Made by a program: the position numbers and the translations under genes. Shown in pieces: positions 51,780 through 64,000 of a stretch of 64,000 nt of DNA. Every line of letters begins with the position of its first letter. Position 1 is the stretch's first letter. The stretch comes from Plantago major. Taxonomy: Eukaryota; Streptophyta; Magnoliopsida; Lamiales; Plantaginaceae. Under the pieces are notes generated by a model, which was given only the letters and a program-made list of their open reading frames with translations, was not told where the DNA came from and did not search any database. Where the stretch lies: positions 86,691-150,690 of the forward strand of contig JAIFAC010000188.1 in assembly GCA_026545765.1 (NCBI GenBank). The letters run 5' to 3'.

Positions 51780-52980
51780 AAATAATAATAATATATCATA
51801 GTTATTCCTATAATTTCTTTAACACTTTTGCGAGTAGCTCTCTTTTTTAAGTCAAACTCCTTGGTAAATGCTTAGTAACATCTTACCTTAGCGACATAAA
51901 TTTTGGAGATAACATAGTAACATACACTAATGACTAATATTGTGGTACCTTAAATTATACATGAAATGCCTTCTTATTTTTCTAAGCTATTCGTATAAGC
52001 CCTATTTCTTGAAGACATAAATTTTTTATATTTATATATAATTAGACAAAAGTATGCAGCAACTATAATTATAAGATTAAAGAGAATAAACCATAGATAA
52101 TATTTACTTCAATTAAGTATAAGCAAAAGCAAGTACTACAGAGTACATAGTCAAAGCTTTGGAGTTTCCTAACACAAATACTTAGATCTTTAAGTTGCAA
52201 AAGCTATATAGTACATTAGCCTAGAAAATACAACAACTATAATAATTTATTCTCTTTGGTCTTCATAGAACTCTTTGTAGGTAATAGTTAGTTATATAAT
52301 AAATAAAGTATACAAAAATATATGGCATACACCTATCACCTATAAAATAATATTCGCTTTTTTTTTTTTAACAACAATTAATTATAGGTACATATTTATA
52401 TAAAGGTTATATAGCAAAAACCTTAGAAAATGCATGGAAATGAAGAAAACCATGCGTGAAAGGTAACAAGTACACCTTATTGATAAGTAGAGAGGAATAT
52501 AAATATTAGAAACATAAATGATAAATGAATTATTTATTGTGAATTATGGCAGGGAAATTCATCCTGTAAGGAATTATTAGGAGGCTGACACTGACATAGT
52601 AACTACTAAAGCATCTAACATAGTGAGGACTACCAACATCACATGACGCACATAAGTATCTTGAGTAGTAACATATAGCTAGATAACCCATGGAGTTGTT
52701 TCCTTATCATCTTTACCCTTGATCCTAAACTCTTGTCTTATTTTATTCTTCAATAAAAGGTGTCTTCTTATTAACATTTATCTAAGTTGCCTAAAAAATA
52801 TTCGTTGGGTGCACTACTTTACTTGGGTTTCTATTGTTTCCTCGATTCTTATAAAGTTGTGTGTTATAGGAGTTGCTTACTTATTATAAGTTTATGTGTT
52901 AAGCAAGGAATCTGTCCTATCTCTTTAGAATTTACTTTTTATTAAGATAAGAATCCAATTCAACCTAACCCAGCCTATTG
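51780..52980. other. CpG-poor block C
   Basis: About eight CpG occur in some 1.2 kb by hand count, a density like blocks A and B. There is no gene and no frame of 60 codons. The right edge is marked by the return of CpG (TACGCG near 53020, TTCGCG near 53060). Confidence 0.45.
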
Positions 52981-53556
52981 AAATGCTTCTAATTATCTCC
53001 ATCCTGACTTAGACTTAGTACGCGTAAATCTCTATTTTATATACTTTTATTTTGTATATTTCGCGTTTTTCAAATTCATTTAATAATTAATTACTACGAG
53101 TTGAGTTACCTCCTACTATAGAATAGTTTTTTCTAGTGTAGCCATGGATTCAATTAATATTAATAATAACTGGTGCTTATATGAGTTGTCAGCAGTACCT
53201 TTTCCCGAAGTACAGTAACATTATTTCGTACATAACATATAAAATATATAACAAGGTTTTCTTTTAGCTTAGTAATTATTTCCAGATTTATAGAATCCGT
53301 TTTAGCTGATAGGTAAGATGTTTTTTGGGTAGGATATTTAATATATTTTTAATATATTGTTATTTTGCAAATGTTATATGCGTAGAATTCTGTCTTCCTC
53401 AGATTTATTCTCTGCTTAGGAGTAAGGCTTCCTTAGGTCTTTCTCATAACCATAAATTAGGAAACTATAAGGTACAATGGCATTTTTTTCTTGGAATTTA
53501 TTAAAATTCTATACATCTTTGACAATAACTTCCTTTAGTACTTAATTAACTTAATT

Positions 53557-53578
53557 ACTATCTATAAACTATCTATAA
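53557..53578. repeat. 11-bp tandem duplication
   Basis: ACTATCTATAA occurs twice head to tail without mismatch. Confidence 0.85.
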
Positions 53579-56500
53579 ATAAGTTAAGTTACCTCTTGGA
53601 TCTCAATCTCTCTCACCTAATTTATTCTATGAAGCATGCTCTAAAAAATACGCTTTTGTAGTAACTGTTGTATATTATTTACTTCTGTATTACTAGATTT
53701 ACGAGTTGTAGTCTATGTTAGCAGTCAACGAATTTCACATAAGGGCTTAGTTTACTTGAGCATAGGTGTAGTCATCACGGCACAACTTTTTTAGAGTTCT
53801 CATTTAGTGGGATAATAGTCGATTAACGTTGTTTTCCTTTCTCCAAAATTCAATTTCGTACTTCGTGCTTTGTACGTGTTCCCAAAAATTAAGCAATGCT
53901 ACCCGCGTTTTACTTCTTTTTTTTCTAGTCCTCTTTTATCAATTTTCTTTGGATTGAGCTGAGTGAGATATAATAAATATAATGTAAAAAAGAACTATAA
54001 ACTCTATAAATAAAAAATATAATATAAGGTCTGTATTTTGTACTTAAAGATTAACCAGAATTCATAATTCATAATAAATATCTAGTCATAAAGTCTTAAG
54101 GAGATCTATACCGATATGAATACTCTACATTTGTACAGCGTGTGCCTCGTCTATAACTAATTCCATAGCTACTCGTGGAATTTCTAATTAAAATTATTTA
54201 TTTAATTGTATGCTTATTCCTTTGGTTAGAATATTACAAAGTACTTAGATAAAACGGGAATATTTAGATAATTGAAGGAGAAATGTTCCAATTACAACCT
54301 TTATAGAGTGGGTCTACAGAAAACACTTATTATTCTCCACCACCTTACTCTCCACTCGATTTTCTAAAAATGATAGAACTCCTAGGTAACCCAAATCAGG
54401 GAGTCCTAAAAAATAAACAAGTAGAGGTGCTCTAAGAATCAACAATATAGGCATTCTTCTTTGAAAAAGAAAGGAAGATCTAACATTTCTTTCTAAGATA
54501 TTTTTTTCTATGTATGATATTACGCATTTTTGTGTTTTACTCGATGATTTATTATATCCCAACTTTGTACATTTCTAACTAATAATTAATAATACAGTAT
54601 AAGTTTCTTTCTATTTTCTAGTAGTTTCTGCTAATTGTTAGAGCGAGTGCTATTACATAGTTTTATTAATTATATTTATATTATTATATTATAATATAAA
54701 AAAAAAATATAAGGAAGAGAAAGATAACTGTAGTTTAGGTGCAATAGAGGAACCTTTCCTTGGTAGACTAGACAAAAAAAGATAAAACAAAACAACAAAG
54801 ACCCTCCTTCGTTTCTTATTTGATTTTTAACACCAGCAGCAGTGAGTAGACTTCCACCACTTCTCTACTTTTCACTAGTTATGAGTCTACCAATTTTTAA
54901 GTTTTAAGGATACATCCTTAATATCCAACCAAATGATGAGGTTCTCCACTTGCTTCTTTTTTTATTATAAAATATTCTTACTGATATTTCTTACTTATAT
55001 AAAATTAATTAAAAAAAAATATCAATATAATATAAAAAAATTCTTCTATCATGACATGCAATGGAGTTATTTCGTATTCTAATTCTACCTTCATATAACT
55101 ACTAGTAACTACTTGCTGAGTGATTGTATAGTAATCTAAACTTTCTATCTATTTAGGATGGTGTTGTAATTTCTCCTCCAGAAACTTTTTTTTGTAATGG
55201 TATTTCTGGTTGGTGTATAAATTAAGTGTTATGAATAAATTGGCCTTTATGTAGCTTTAGCCTGTGCTATAGACTTTCCCTCTTTATTTAATTTGAAACT
55301 CTATTATTTTTTGGAAACAGAGGATTCACCTTTTAGTACATTATATAAAAATTATATAATAAGATATTTTTACTTTTCAAATAATAAAGCATTAGACTTC
55401 TACGACTAAAATTCAAACTTCTTGGGTTTGCTAGCAATCCTACCACAGTGCAAATATTAAACTGTTGGTTGAGAAGAATGAAGGAAAAGTACTCTACACC
55501 AGACCAGTCTTTTTTTTTGTTAAAAAGACAAAGATAGATAAAGAATCTCCCTCGGTCAATAGTAGTTAGCAATACGGAATTAAATGTAATAAAATGTAGG
55601 AGCTGAAGACATTTGAAGGGAAGTTGACTCGCATATATCTCTTAGTAATTATCTTAGTTTGGATGATATACGTATATAAATATAGATTAAATATAGTAGC
55701 TCTTAACAACTGCTTGAAACATGTGTAGGTTAGGCATCCCCAATACCTAGGAGAATAGTGGACTTCTTTATTCATTCTTTGCATAAGGTAGACGTCATCC
55801 ATCCTGGCACATAACTACTTTACACACATTTTCTATCTAAATATTCTTTATATTCTTTTTCTTTTTGGGCTTATATTAAATATTAAAAGAGATAAACTAA
55901 CATTTCCAACTCAAGTCCTTAGTCTAACATCGATGCTAACAAGTTCGGGATTTCACCTTAAGTAGTGATTTAATTAAGTAATTGTTTTCTATTTATGCTA
56001 CAAATTCTTGGCTTACAAGACAAATACAAAATAGTTTGGTAGGATATACTAAAAGAACAAAGAAAAGAATGAGACCAATCGGTTAGAAATATTAAATAAA
56101 TTATTAAGTAAAAGATCTATTTACTGTATGTAGATTTGCCTTACATATAAATATCCATCATAATATCTGTTTGGCTAATCTTAACATAGTTAATAAATAA
56201 ATTACTAATTCGTCTATAATATAAGGCGTAGTACACAACTTATTTATTACGGTACAATATAGAGTTTGTTTAGGAATTCTATGCTGAAATTACTAGACTT
56301 GGTTAGGAATGAATGAAAATGAATACGACCTGCACACGGATTTATTTAATACAATCAATCATCACAAAGGATTAGATTTTACAAATGATGTCTAAACACT
56401 ATAATCTATAAGACATTGCTTTTCTTTACTGTTTTTGTTCTTTACTGATAGAATGAAGTCACTTGTGAATGCATATATGGAAAGCTACTAAGTACTTGTT

Positions 56501-57052
56501 CTTTTTTTTTAAGATATATATATAAATAAGATAAATAAGAATAAAAAAGAAATGTGTATCATACCCATTTTGTACTATATAGTCTATATATATAGTAACG
56601 AAGATATATAGGTACCCGCTGAAGAGAATATAGAATAACAAGCCCTGCTAAGTCGAATCAATCTATGCCTAATGTAATTCACATGACAACGTATCCCGCA
56701 AAGAAGTAGAAATACAGAAATCGTGGGCCAACTCATATTTTATTATTTCCCTAATTAAAAAGGAATCTTTTTTATAATAAAATAATTTACGAAAAGAAAG
56801 AAAAAGATAGAAGGTAAGTTATAACTTTCTTTGAATATCTATACACAGGGTAGGAAATATGTCACTTTGGTAGCGGTGTTTGGTTTATAAACTTTTACAT
56901 TTTCTAAGTAGTTTAATAAATGATCCAATCGACATAGCACGAATCATATTTTATTTTAGGAAGGAATGAAGTTGTAGAGTCTTTCTTGTCCGAATTGAAA
57001 AACTATTCCGGGAAGAAAAACAGTTCGAGCTATTCCTTATTCTTTTATGTTG

Positions 57053-57089
57053 GCATTGGACCCAAATGAAAATTTTACTTAAGTCGATT
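57053..57089 (+). repeat. Dispersed repeat family 4, copy 2
   Basis: Partner of 16934-16970, 30 of 37 positions identical and ungapped. It is followed within about 100 bp by a family 2 copy (57190), whereas the 16.9 kb copy is followed by a family 1 copy. Confidence 0.7.
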
Positions 57090-57091
57090 AT

Positions 57092-57111
57092 CCTCCATTA
57101 ATTAGTGGAGG
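57092..57111. other. 20-base palindrome with one wobble pair
   Basis: CCTCCATTAATTAGTGGAGG is self-complementary except for one T/G position, which could pair as wobble in RNA. It lies three bases after family 4 copy 2. The dyad is absent from the 16.9 kb copy. Confidence 0.6.
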
Positions 57112-57189
57112 AACTACCTAAATTCGATAGAATTTGGGATATAGTGTATGCTTTGGGAAGATTGGAAACACATTTACATACAGGAGCAA

Positions 57190-57280
57190 GGAAAAACAGC
57201 ACTAATTATTTATTAACCTATTAAATAAATAGAAACTCGCGTAAAGGTACGGTCATGTTGCCAGGTATTTGTCGACTAGT
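57190..57280 (+). repeat. Dispersed repeat family 2, copy
   Basis: TTAACCTATTAAATAAATAG, then AAACTCGCG, then AAGGTACGGTCATG, then TTGCCAGGTATTTG. It matches 19681-19740 in order and spacing with about one insertion. Confidence 0.55.
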
Positions 57281-57301
57281 AAACAACTATTACTCATAAT
57301 A

Positions 57302-57325
57302 TATGTGATATAGTATGTGATATAG
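57302..57325. repeat. 12-bp tandem duplication
   Basis: TATGTGATATAG occurs twice head to tail without mismatch. Confidence 0.9.
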
Positions 57326-57639
57326 TTGTTTACCTTAACATTCTACTCTATTTAATGATACTATACTATTGAAAGTGAAGATAATATTCGAAGGAAGACC
57401 GTAATGCAAGAGAAAAGACACAATTATCTAATAATTGACGTAATCCATATCTTATACCTACCATTGAATGAAAAACGATAGGGTGTACTAACTAACTTCC
57501 CAGCAGCCGTGTCGTTAGTTACCCTATATTTACATATTTTATATACATACAATATAATAATTATACAAAAAGATAACTAATCATCGTGAAAATCAAAGAT
57601 AGAGAATGTTTAGAACATTAATAATTGTTATTATTTATT

Positions 57640-57715
57640 TGTGTGAGAACTGTCTATTAAATAGAAAATCGATAAAATAAATAGGAATAAAGTAAGGATT
57701 CATCATTCAGGGACA
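57640..57715 (+). repeat. Dispersed repeat family 2, copy
   Basis: CTGTCTATTAAATAGAAAATC matches the CACTAAATAGAAAATCCC region at 27074. The downstream GATAAAATAAATAGG and AAAGTAAGGATTC match 6009-6040. This copy bridges the 5' and 3' parts of the family. Confidence 0.5.
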
Positions 57716-60402
57716 AAGTTTGAGGGAGTTATAGTTTTGCATACATGCTTGGTTGAAGAAAGATATAACAAGAATAAAATACCTTGTCCAATTAATTTAA
57801 TTTAATAAAGATATTACTTACTATAACCCTAGAAATTGGAAGTTTAACTTAACAGCATACATAATAATATGGTAGCTACTAGAGTAAGTGGTTGGAAAAA
57901 TATAGACATTCATTATCTGATTACTCTAAAACAAAACAATCTCAAGAATCACTAGAAATCTAGGCTTAGAAGGTGGGTGGGTTAAAGTACGTCTAGAAAT
58001 GTAAATTTAGTAAATTGTAGTCTTGGTAATTGTAAGTATAAGTTGTTAATATTACAGGATCTACCACGTATAAGAAAGCCGGATATACCGAATAAATTTA
58101 GACATATATATAATTATAACAGTAATTCTTCCACTTGTTTTTAATAACATGGAGTTGACCTCGTTGATTACTATTTTTCCTTGCTTTTATTGTCTATGCA
58201 CTTCCAATTCCATGTAAATCTTACCACGAATTTTACTTACAAGGACTCTTTCAGCTTTTGTACCAAATACAACTATCCGAAGAATAGAGGATCACTATGA
58301 AAAAATGTTATCTTATGAACAAGTGATAAGTAATATTGACAAAAAAACCTCTTATTTTAATTATCTTATTATTTTAATTAAATTAAAAAAACATAATAAG
58401 GAGGAGTTATAAGATAATTTGTGCGTGCAGAGATATTTACCCAGTAAGATAACAAAGTATATGTGCTAGTCATTTATTTTATATGTATTGATAGTAAAGA
58501 GGCAGCTGCTTCTGACCGTAAAGAAAAAGTAGAAGCGACAAATCAAGTAGTGAATAATTTCCATTCATTTCATTTTCGAATTCGTGCAATCCTTAAGTTG
58601 GCAGAGTCTCTAACCCGCGCATTTCTTTTTATTGTACCCAAGGAAAACAAAAATTATACTATCATTTTACTAGCATATCCACCTGTAGCCTTTATTTCTG
58701 GACTCCTATAAACTCCCTTTCCCCTTGATGAGAAATGACTTTCTTTTTACTTTTTTTTTATTTTTTCTATATGAGGTGTGTCTGCCACAAGGACGTATTT
58801 ATTATTTATTTGAAATTCTTTTATTTTCCTTCCATAATTTTTAAAGTTAAAGGCGGACTGGAAGTGACTTAAACCTTTGAATTACCTGCCCTTAATAACT
58901 ATTTTTACTGATTGTGTGCAACTAGAGATATTTTTTGGATTTATCACTATATACATACAGAAGTAATAAGGGAAAAGAAAGCCAAGTTCAAATTCTTTTT
59001 TGCGGAAGAATTGAGGGCTCTGTCTAGTCTAAATTTTTTATTTAGTATTGCAATGATCTCTGATCTCTTCTGCTCTTTCAATATTTTCATTCCAGGTTAA
59101 GGTTATCCTTTCTATTTGGTTGTGAAATTATTCTTAGTTGATGTTGATCTCAGAGGCTCCGCCAGTAGTGTGTAGCATTATGATTGTTTAGAAAAGGCAC
59201 ATTGTTTATATAATATGTTTCCATATAAGCTTCAATATAAGGTTTTCACGGGTGTATCTTATATAGATATAATAATATAGGTATAATAAGGTATAAGGTA
59301 TTGAGCAGTCACTTTATTATTATTGTGTGTTATAAACCCGAGATTTTGTTCCTGCAAATGCTTTTTTATTGGATTGGTCTTTGTGTAAATTAATTTGTAA
59401 ATTAAATAGGCAAAAATTGTGACATAAAAGAAAGAGGTCTTTGGTTGAGTTCAACCTATATATAATAAATCTTCCATATGATTGTAATATCTTTTTGTTC
59501 TCTATTATTTCACCAAATCTTTAAATACGAAAAAAAAGTCCTCTTTTTAGATATAGTTTTAGTAAAGAAGTTGGGAGGAAATAGGAAAAAACTGTGTACA
59601 TTTTCCTACGGTTTTGTTTAGTCAGCAGGAAAACCCAATCATTAGAAAAGAATCTCGGAGAACCCGCAACATCCGTTATGAGGCATCCTGCAATAAATAA
59701 GAGCTCGGTAAAGATAGAAATTACATCTTGTCAAAAAATAAGGATCCAAAAAAATAGAGCAAATATAAGGAAGGAGTAGTATTTGTAAGAATGAACAATT
59801 ATTAGGACACCCACTCAGGAATGCATTACTTTTTCCACAATAGTAAGAGTTAAGCCGACACTGTAACATGTATTTTTATAAGATTGGTATACTACGTCCT
59901 AACTATATTATATCAGGAGGAGTCGTTTACTCACACCCACGTTTTTCAGAAAGACAGGGGAAACTCTGCTTAGTTAGAAGGGAGTAGTGCATCTTTAGGC
60001 TTACATTAAATTTATCTAGACGAGTACGAAAGGGAGTGTAGTTTACAAAAGGATCAATATAGAGCAACGTGTTATGTATATAAATAAGTTAAACTAAAGT
60101 TTTCTTTTGGTGGAAGAAATGATGTAGGAGGTTAAACAGATTCTTGTATAATTTCTATTTTATCCTTGTTGCCATAAATTGACTACTCTACTTAGATTCC
60201 TTTAGTTAAAGTGCGAACTGTTCACGACTCAAAAACATTCCTGGCAGGACAATAAATGAATATTTTTGGTGTATTTTATAGAATTTCTTATTAACTTTTG
60301 TATAATTTATTTTTTGCTGCAATCAACAAGTTTCGCTTCTATAAGAAAAATTAGGAGTAACAAATCAAGGGAGGATGCCTTTATTTTCAATATTAGTTTT
60401 TA

Positions 60403-60424
60403 TTTAGAGAAGGTTTAGAGAAGG
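60403..60424. repeat. 11-bp tandem duplication
   Basis: TTTAGAGAAGG occurs twice head to tail without mismatch. Confidence 0.85.
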
Positions 60425-60954
60425 AAAAAAGGGGAGGATATGTTAAATTAAATTCAATAGAGAACTCTCTGAAAATTTCTGTTGCTATAATTTGTGAATT
60501 CCTTATAACTTCCATCAAACCCTTATGATCTTGCCTTTAGTAACAAATATTTATACTTAAAAATCTTCGAAATAACAAAGAAATAGACACTTATCTACTC
60601 TACTAAATAACCAAATTAATAAGGCATCAAAGAAAAATTTATTATCTTATATAGAGTTATAGAGGAAAACGACATAGACCTGAGGATACCGCGCCAAGTC
60701 AAGTACTACTTTTAGAGAATATTATTATTTAGTATATATAGTCCCAAGCTATAAATAATTAGAAAACCACTCTTATACTCTATCTAGTAATAATAGTAAA
60801 GTAAATATAAAGAATGAAAAGTAAGATATTTGTATCAATTATCCATGTTAAGTAATTAATAACTACTAATAAATAAGTCTATTAAAAAAGTCCACCGAAG
60901 GGAGAAATACAACACCAATACACCTTATTCAATAATTCATACAGTCCCTTATAG

Positions 60955-61020
60955 TATGGATTCCCTGAAGGGATGGGATTCAGTGAACCAACCCACAGCG
61001 GTAGGCGGTAGATAGGCAAG
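60955..61020. other. Local G+C peak
   Basis: Row 60961-61020 has about 33 G+C of 60 (55%), the highest I counted in the window. Two minus-strand frames overlap it in different phases (60882-61127 starting at TTG, 81 codons; 60949-61143, 64 codons); neither peptide is recognised. TCCCTGAAGGGA at 60962-60973 forms a short dyad. It may be a small insertion of different origin. Confidence 0.4.
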
Positions 61021-64000
61021 CAACCAAGCAAAGACACAAAGAGATACAATACATAATACATAGAAGATAGAAAGCCAAGCAACAACGTATCCCATCCTAA
61101 CCTCAATAATGATATCATGCAATACAATACTCGTTAAGCGCATCCTAGTAAGTATATTAGCAGGTATATTGGAGTTCTTTTTCTGATCTTTCTGTACTCA
61201 GGTCAACCGTGTAGTTAGTAATTGTATTTCAATTCAAGGCATAAATAAGAGTTATACAGGATCTCTCCAATCATATCGAAAAAGTTATTCATGAAAATTG
61301 CATGCACTATGAGTTACAGTCTTCACTAAGAAATAGTAATTAAGAGTCCAGAGTAAAAGGAATATAGATTAAATATAGGAGACTCCAGGCAGACAGCAGA
61401 CTATTTATTTGTCTAATCCCTGACTAAATATTTTAAGACTACGCGATGTATTGTCCTACTTAATATATAAATAATTAATTCTATATAAAATCTGTGCACC
61501 CTTTTTTATTTTATGTCAATTTGATTTCGAATATAGATCGTTCGTCCAAGTTATTAGCGGGTGCCAACTTATTACATTTACCTTGCTTTGCTAATTCTAC
61601 TAGCATGTTTTCATCTTTCTCCTATTAAGTAAGAACGAGGTCCCACCTAACTTACGCCATACAAGTAATGGAACCTTTTCAGGTATATCATACAAATCTA
61701 AGCCATAACACTTCTTAATTATTTTCTCATATCTTCTCATGAAATAAACTCTCCTATAATTCCTATATAAAAGTCGTGTTATGGAAACTAATAAATAATG
61801 CCCAGCTGTTGTTGAGAGATAAAGATAAAGCCGTATAGTGTGTGAATCTTTTCTTTTTATTACGGAATAGTGGCTGTGTAAGACAGAGGCAGGTATATTT
61901 AAAGCTCTTTGTTCACCGTTCTATTTCCTTGTTATTTCTTTATCTGTGGTCTTTCTTATTTAATGTTCTACCTAAAAACTCCGCCAAGATGTATACAATA
62001 TATTTCCTAAATATTCGTTTATTGCATATGCATAACATAGCCTTTTTCTAACCAAGTAAGAAGAATTGGTGTCGTGTTTATGTAATGTAGTAAATATTCA
62101 TAGTTGACAATTATGTTTAAGAGTGCTTTTTTTCTAACCCATTATACAATTACGAAACTAAAGGCTAATACTGAGAATTCGAGATTTCTATAAATATCTA
62201 TAATAGATAATAGATACAGAAGTCCATGTCTTATTAAGTTATTAAATTGGTTTAGAATTAGAATACACAATAAAATACGATTAAACCTATAAAAAGAGTA
62301 AATTTAGATCTTATAGACGGATCCACTACATTTATACCTTAGTGCCCTACTCTGGATTTCCAATTTACAGAAGGAAGATGCAATTGAAGCAATTCAGTAA
62401 AAACTATATAACTTGTACAGAACAACGTATGATAAAATATATTAAATAAGGATTATTCTTAGCCTGTAAAATAGACTTCTATTTCTATACTTGTTGTACT
62501 AAGCCACGTTTTTGAAGTTGATATCATAATGTCAGCATAATTAATAAGGGAATACCACTTTTGGCATACTCTTTGATCTAGTTATCGCATAATTTTTTTG
62601 TATTTCTCATCCCATTTATTTTATTCTTTCATTGGTGCAACACTTTCTTTTTCTGGAGTATTAAGGAAATAAGGACGATAAACTCAACTTCTGTAACCAC
62701 GTTTTTTGATCGAGAAATAATACAAAAAGTTATCTAAATTGACAAAAAAAAGTGGTACATATATAAAGATATTAGATATTGTAGTATTTCTCTCTTTTAT
62801 TTTATTCTCACTTATTCTCTACTACTTTATTCTTCGTATATTTCACTCCTCTCTCTATTATAAATTTTATTATTATTATTATATCCAAATACACCAAATG
62901 TTTAACTGAGAAAAGGAAGTAGAATTTTCATATGCATTTAGTAAAGAATACTTAGTAAAGAAAGAGTTTAGCTCATATAAAATTTGTAAGTCATAAATGT
63001 GTTACTCGAATGAATACTCCACCGTTTCTTAAATATGTTTTATCTTGTTGTACTTGTTTCTTTGTCAAGATCCTAATTAATACCTCATCTTTTAGTTAAT
63101 ATGTAACTCTTTCACCAAATAATAGAAAGCATGTAGAGTGAAGTCAATTTTCTAGTTTATTTAATTAGTAGGTTAACTTAACTCCTTCTCTTTAACAAGT
63201 TTCCAAATACGAATATCTTGGAATCCTAGTGAACTTAGTTAGTCTCGAGCAAGAGCTGCTACTTTAGAATAGAAAGAAAAAAGAAAAGTAGAATGATTGA
63301 TATTACGGATCTTACAAAAAGGAAAAGAAATCCTCAGAATTACTTACTATTGATTTGCTTAGTCTATAGCAATCAACCTGTGACTATTTCCATTGTATGT
63401 ATACCCAATTAACAAAGTGTTATTATAATATACTGGAATATACTTTTCTCTAAGGCACAGTAATGACAGCAAAAAGTACAAGCCTCCAGTGACGAATAAA
63501 GCAGTAGAAAAGGTCAACAACAAGGAGGAAAGGACTGAGTGGGCGCCAGACCCCTTTTTCTTTCATTAAAATATGTGACATCTATCCTCGGTGGAAAGTC
63601 AGATTGCTGCTCACAAATGCTAAGTTATAAACAACGGAAAGCCTAAACATTTCAATAAGTCATTTGTGGAATTACTCCAAGTATTTCTGGGTTGAAATAA
63701 AAAATAAGTATACATCCAGAGAAATAATCGGAGGAAGATCTCCTACTCATGGTACAGCAATAATCCTTCAATGCCAAGCAGAAAGACAATAAGTTTGGGA
63801 TATGGGTATCATTTCTATTTTCTCACTCGATTTGATTTTATCTATTAACGACTTTCTATATGCGGAAGACATGCGAAATATTAAAAAATAGGGGGACTAC
63901 GGAAATGATTTCTAAACCATTTCCACAAACACCAGGAAAACTGCTGAGTATTGTAATACACCTGTTTTCGTCGCTTTTTTGTCGAACACGAATATCCGAA

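Larger units (their letters stand above)
45100..51780. other. Non-coding, CpG-normal to intermediate DNA
   Basis: No gene is recognised. This stretch holds the longest open frame of the window (45887-46246, minus), a 98-codon frame (49438-49734, plus), two inverted family 1 pieces and two long TA tracts. CpG density is ordinary to about 50 kb and intermediate after that. Confidence 0.5.
52980..64000. other. Non-coding, mostly CpG-normal DNA to the right edge
   Basis: No gene is recognised. Frames up to 82 codons occur (54314-54562 minus, 58463-58711 plus, 60882-61127 minus) and are explained by chance. Supported content is repeat family 2 (two copies), family 4 (one copy), tandem duplications, a wobble-paired palindrome at 57.1 kb and a small G+C-rich peak at 60.96 kb. 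No feature is cut by the right edge as far as I can see. Confidence 0.5.

Noticed and set aside
58463..58711. 82-codon plus frame with a locally protein-like C-terminus
   Set aside because: No family is recognised and the length is expected by chance. Nothing in the context supports a gene.
60018..60040. GAGTACGAAAGGGAG resembling the sarcin-ricin loop (AGTACGAGAGGACC)
   Set aside because: The critical GAGA tetraloop is not present and the flanks do not pair.
1..64000. Group II intron domain V, CRISPR arrays, telomere repeats and intact transposase or reverse transcriptase genes
   Set aside because: No GAGC...GAAA...GTTC hairpin, no regularly spaced identical repeats, no telomeric tandem motif and no conserved polymerase or integrase peptide motif was seen by eye.
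1..64000. A shuffled or random sequence
   Set aside because: The 21-bp triple repeat, dispersed ordered word families on both strands and the compositional mosaic are not produced by shuffling.

Overview
This 64 kb window is AT-rich (about 30% G+C by hand sampling of rows) and I find no recognisable gene in it: no protein of known family, tRNA, rRNA, CRISPR array or intact mobile element. The longest open frame is 119 codons. With stop codons at about 0.08 per codon and some 128,000 codons in six frames, the longest stop-free run expected by chance is about 110-115 codons, so the open frames as a set look like noise. This rules out an ordinary bacterial or archaeal chromosome, phage or plasmid. 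It suggests eukaryotic non-coding DNA: either an AT-rich, repeat-decayed nuclear region (an AT isochore of a filamentous fungus is the best single guess) or the expanded intergenic DNA of a giant mitochondrial or plastid genome. The sequence alone does not decide between them.

The window is a mosaic of two kinds of DNA. Kind 1 has ordinary CpG for its composition (28 CpG in 5041-6180). It fills about 1-1200, 4790-32940, 45100-51780 and 52980-64000. Kind 2 is CpG-poor (about 25 CpG in 1381-4740, and 8 in 33001-34500). It is also poor in CpA/TpG and rich in TpA, and is written in words such as CTATACT and CCTTATAG. It fills about 1200-4790, 32940-45100 and 51780-52980. This is the dinucleotide pattern left by repeat-induced point mutation or another C-to-T process acting on repeats. 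A G-rich island of about 43% G+C (36.42-36.60 kb) interrupts the second block.

Kind 1 DNA holds at least five families of short, diverged, dispersed repeats (roughly 40-120 bp, about 70-80% identical between the better copies, found on both strands). The best is family 1, keyed on TATCCAAAAA, with about nine copies between 7 and 50 kb. Kind 2 DNA holds its own diverged pair at 2.44 and 3.43 kb. Both kinds carry many perfect tandem duplications of 9-14 bp, one 21-bp triple repeat at 28.4 kb, and long (TA)n tracts. The picture is of old selfish or duplicated DNA eroding without coding constraint, not of a working gene system. There are no operons, pathways or gene interactions to describe.
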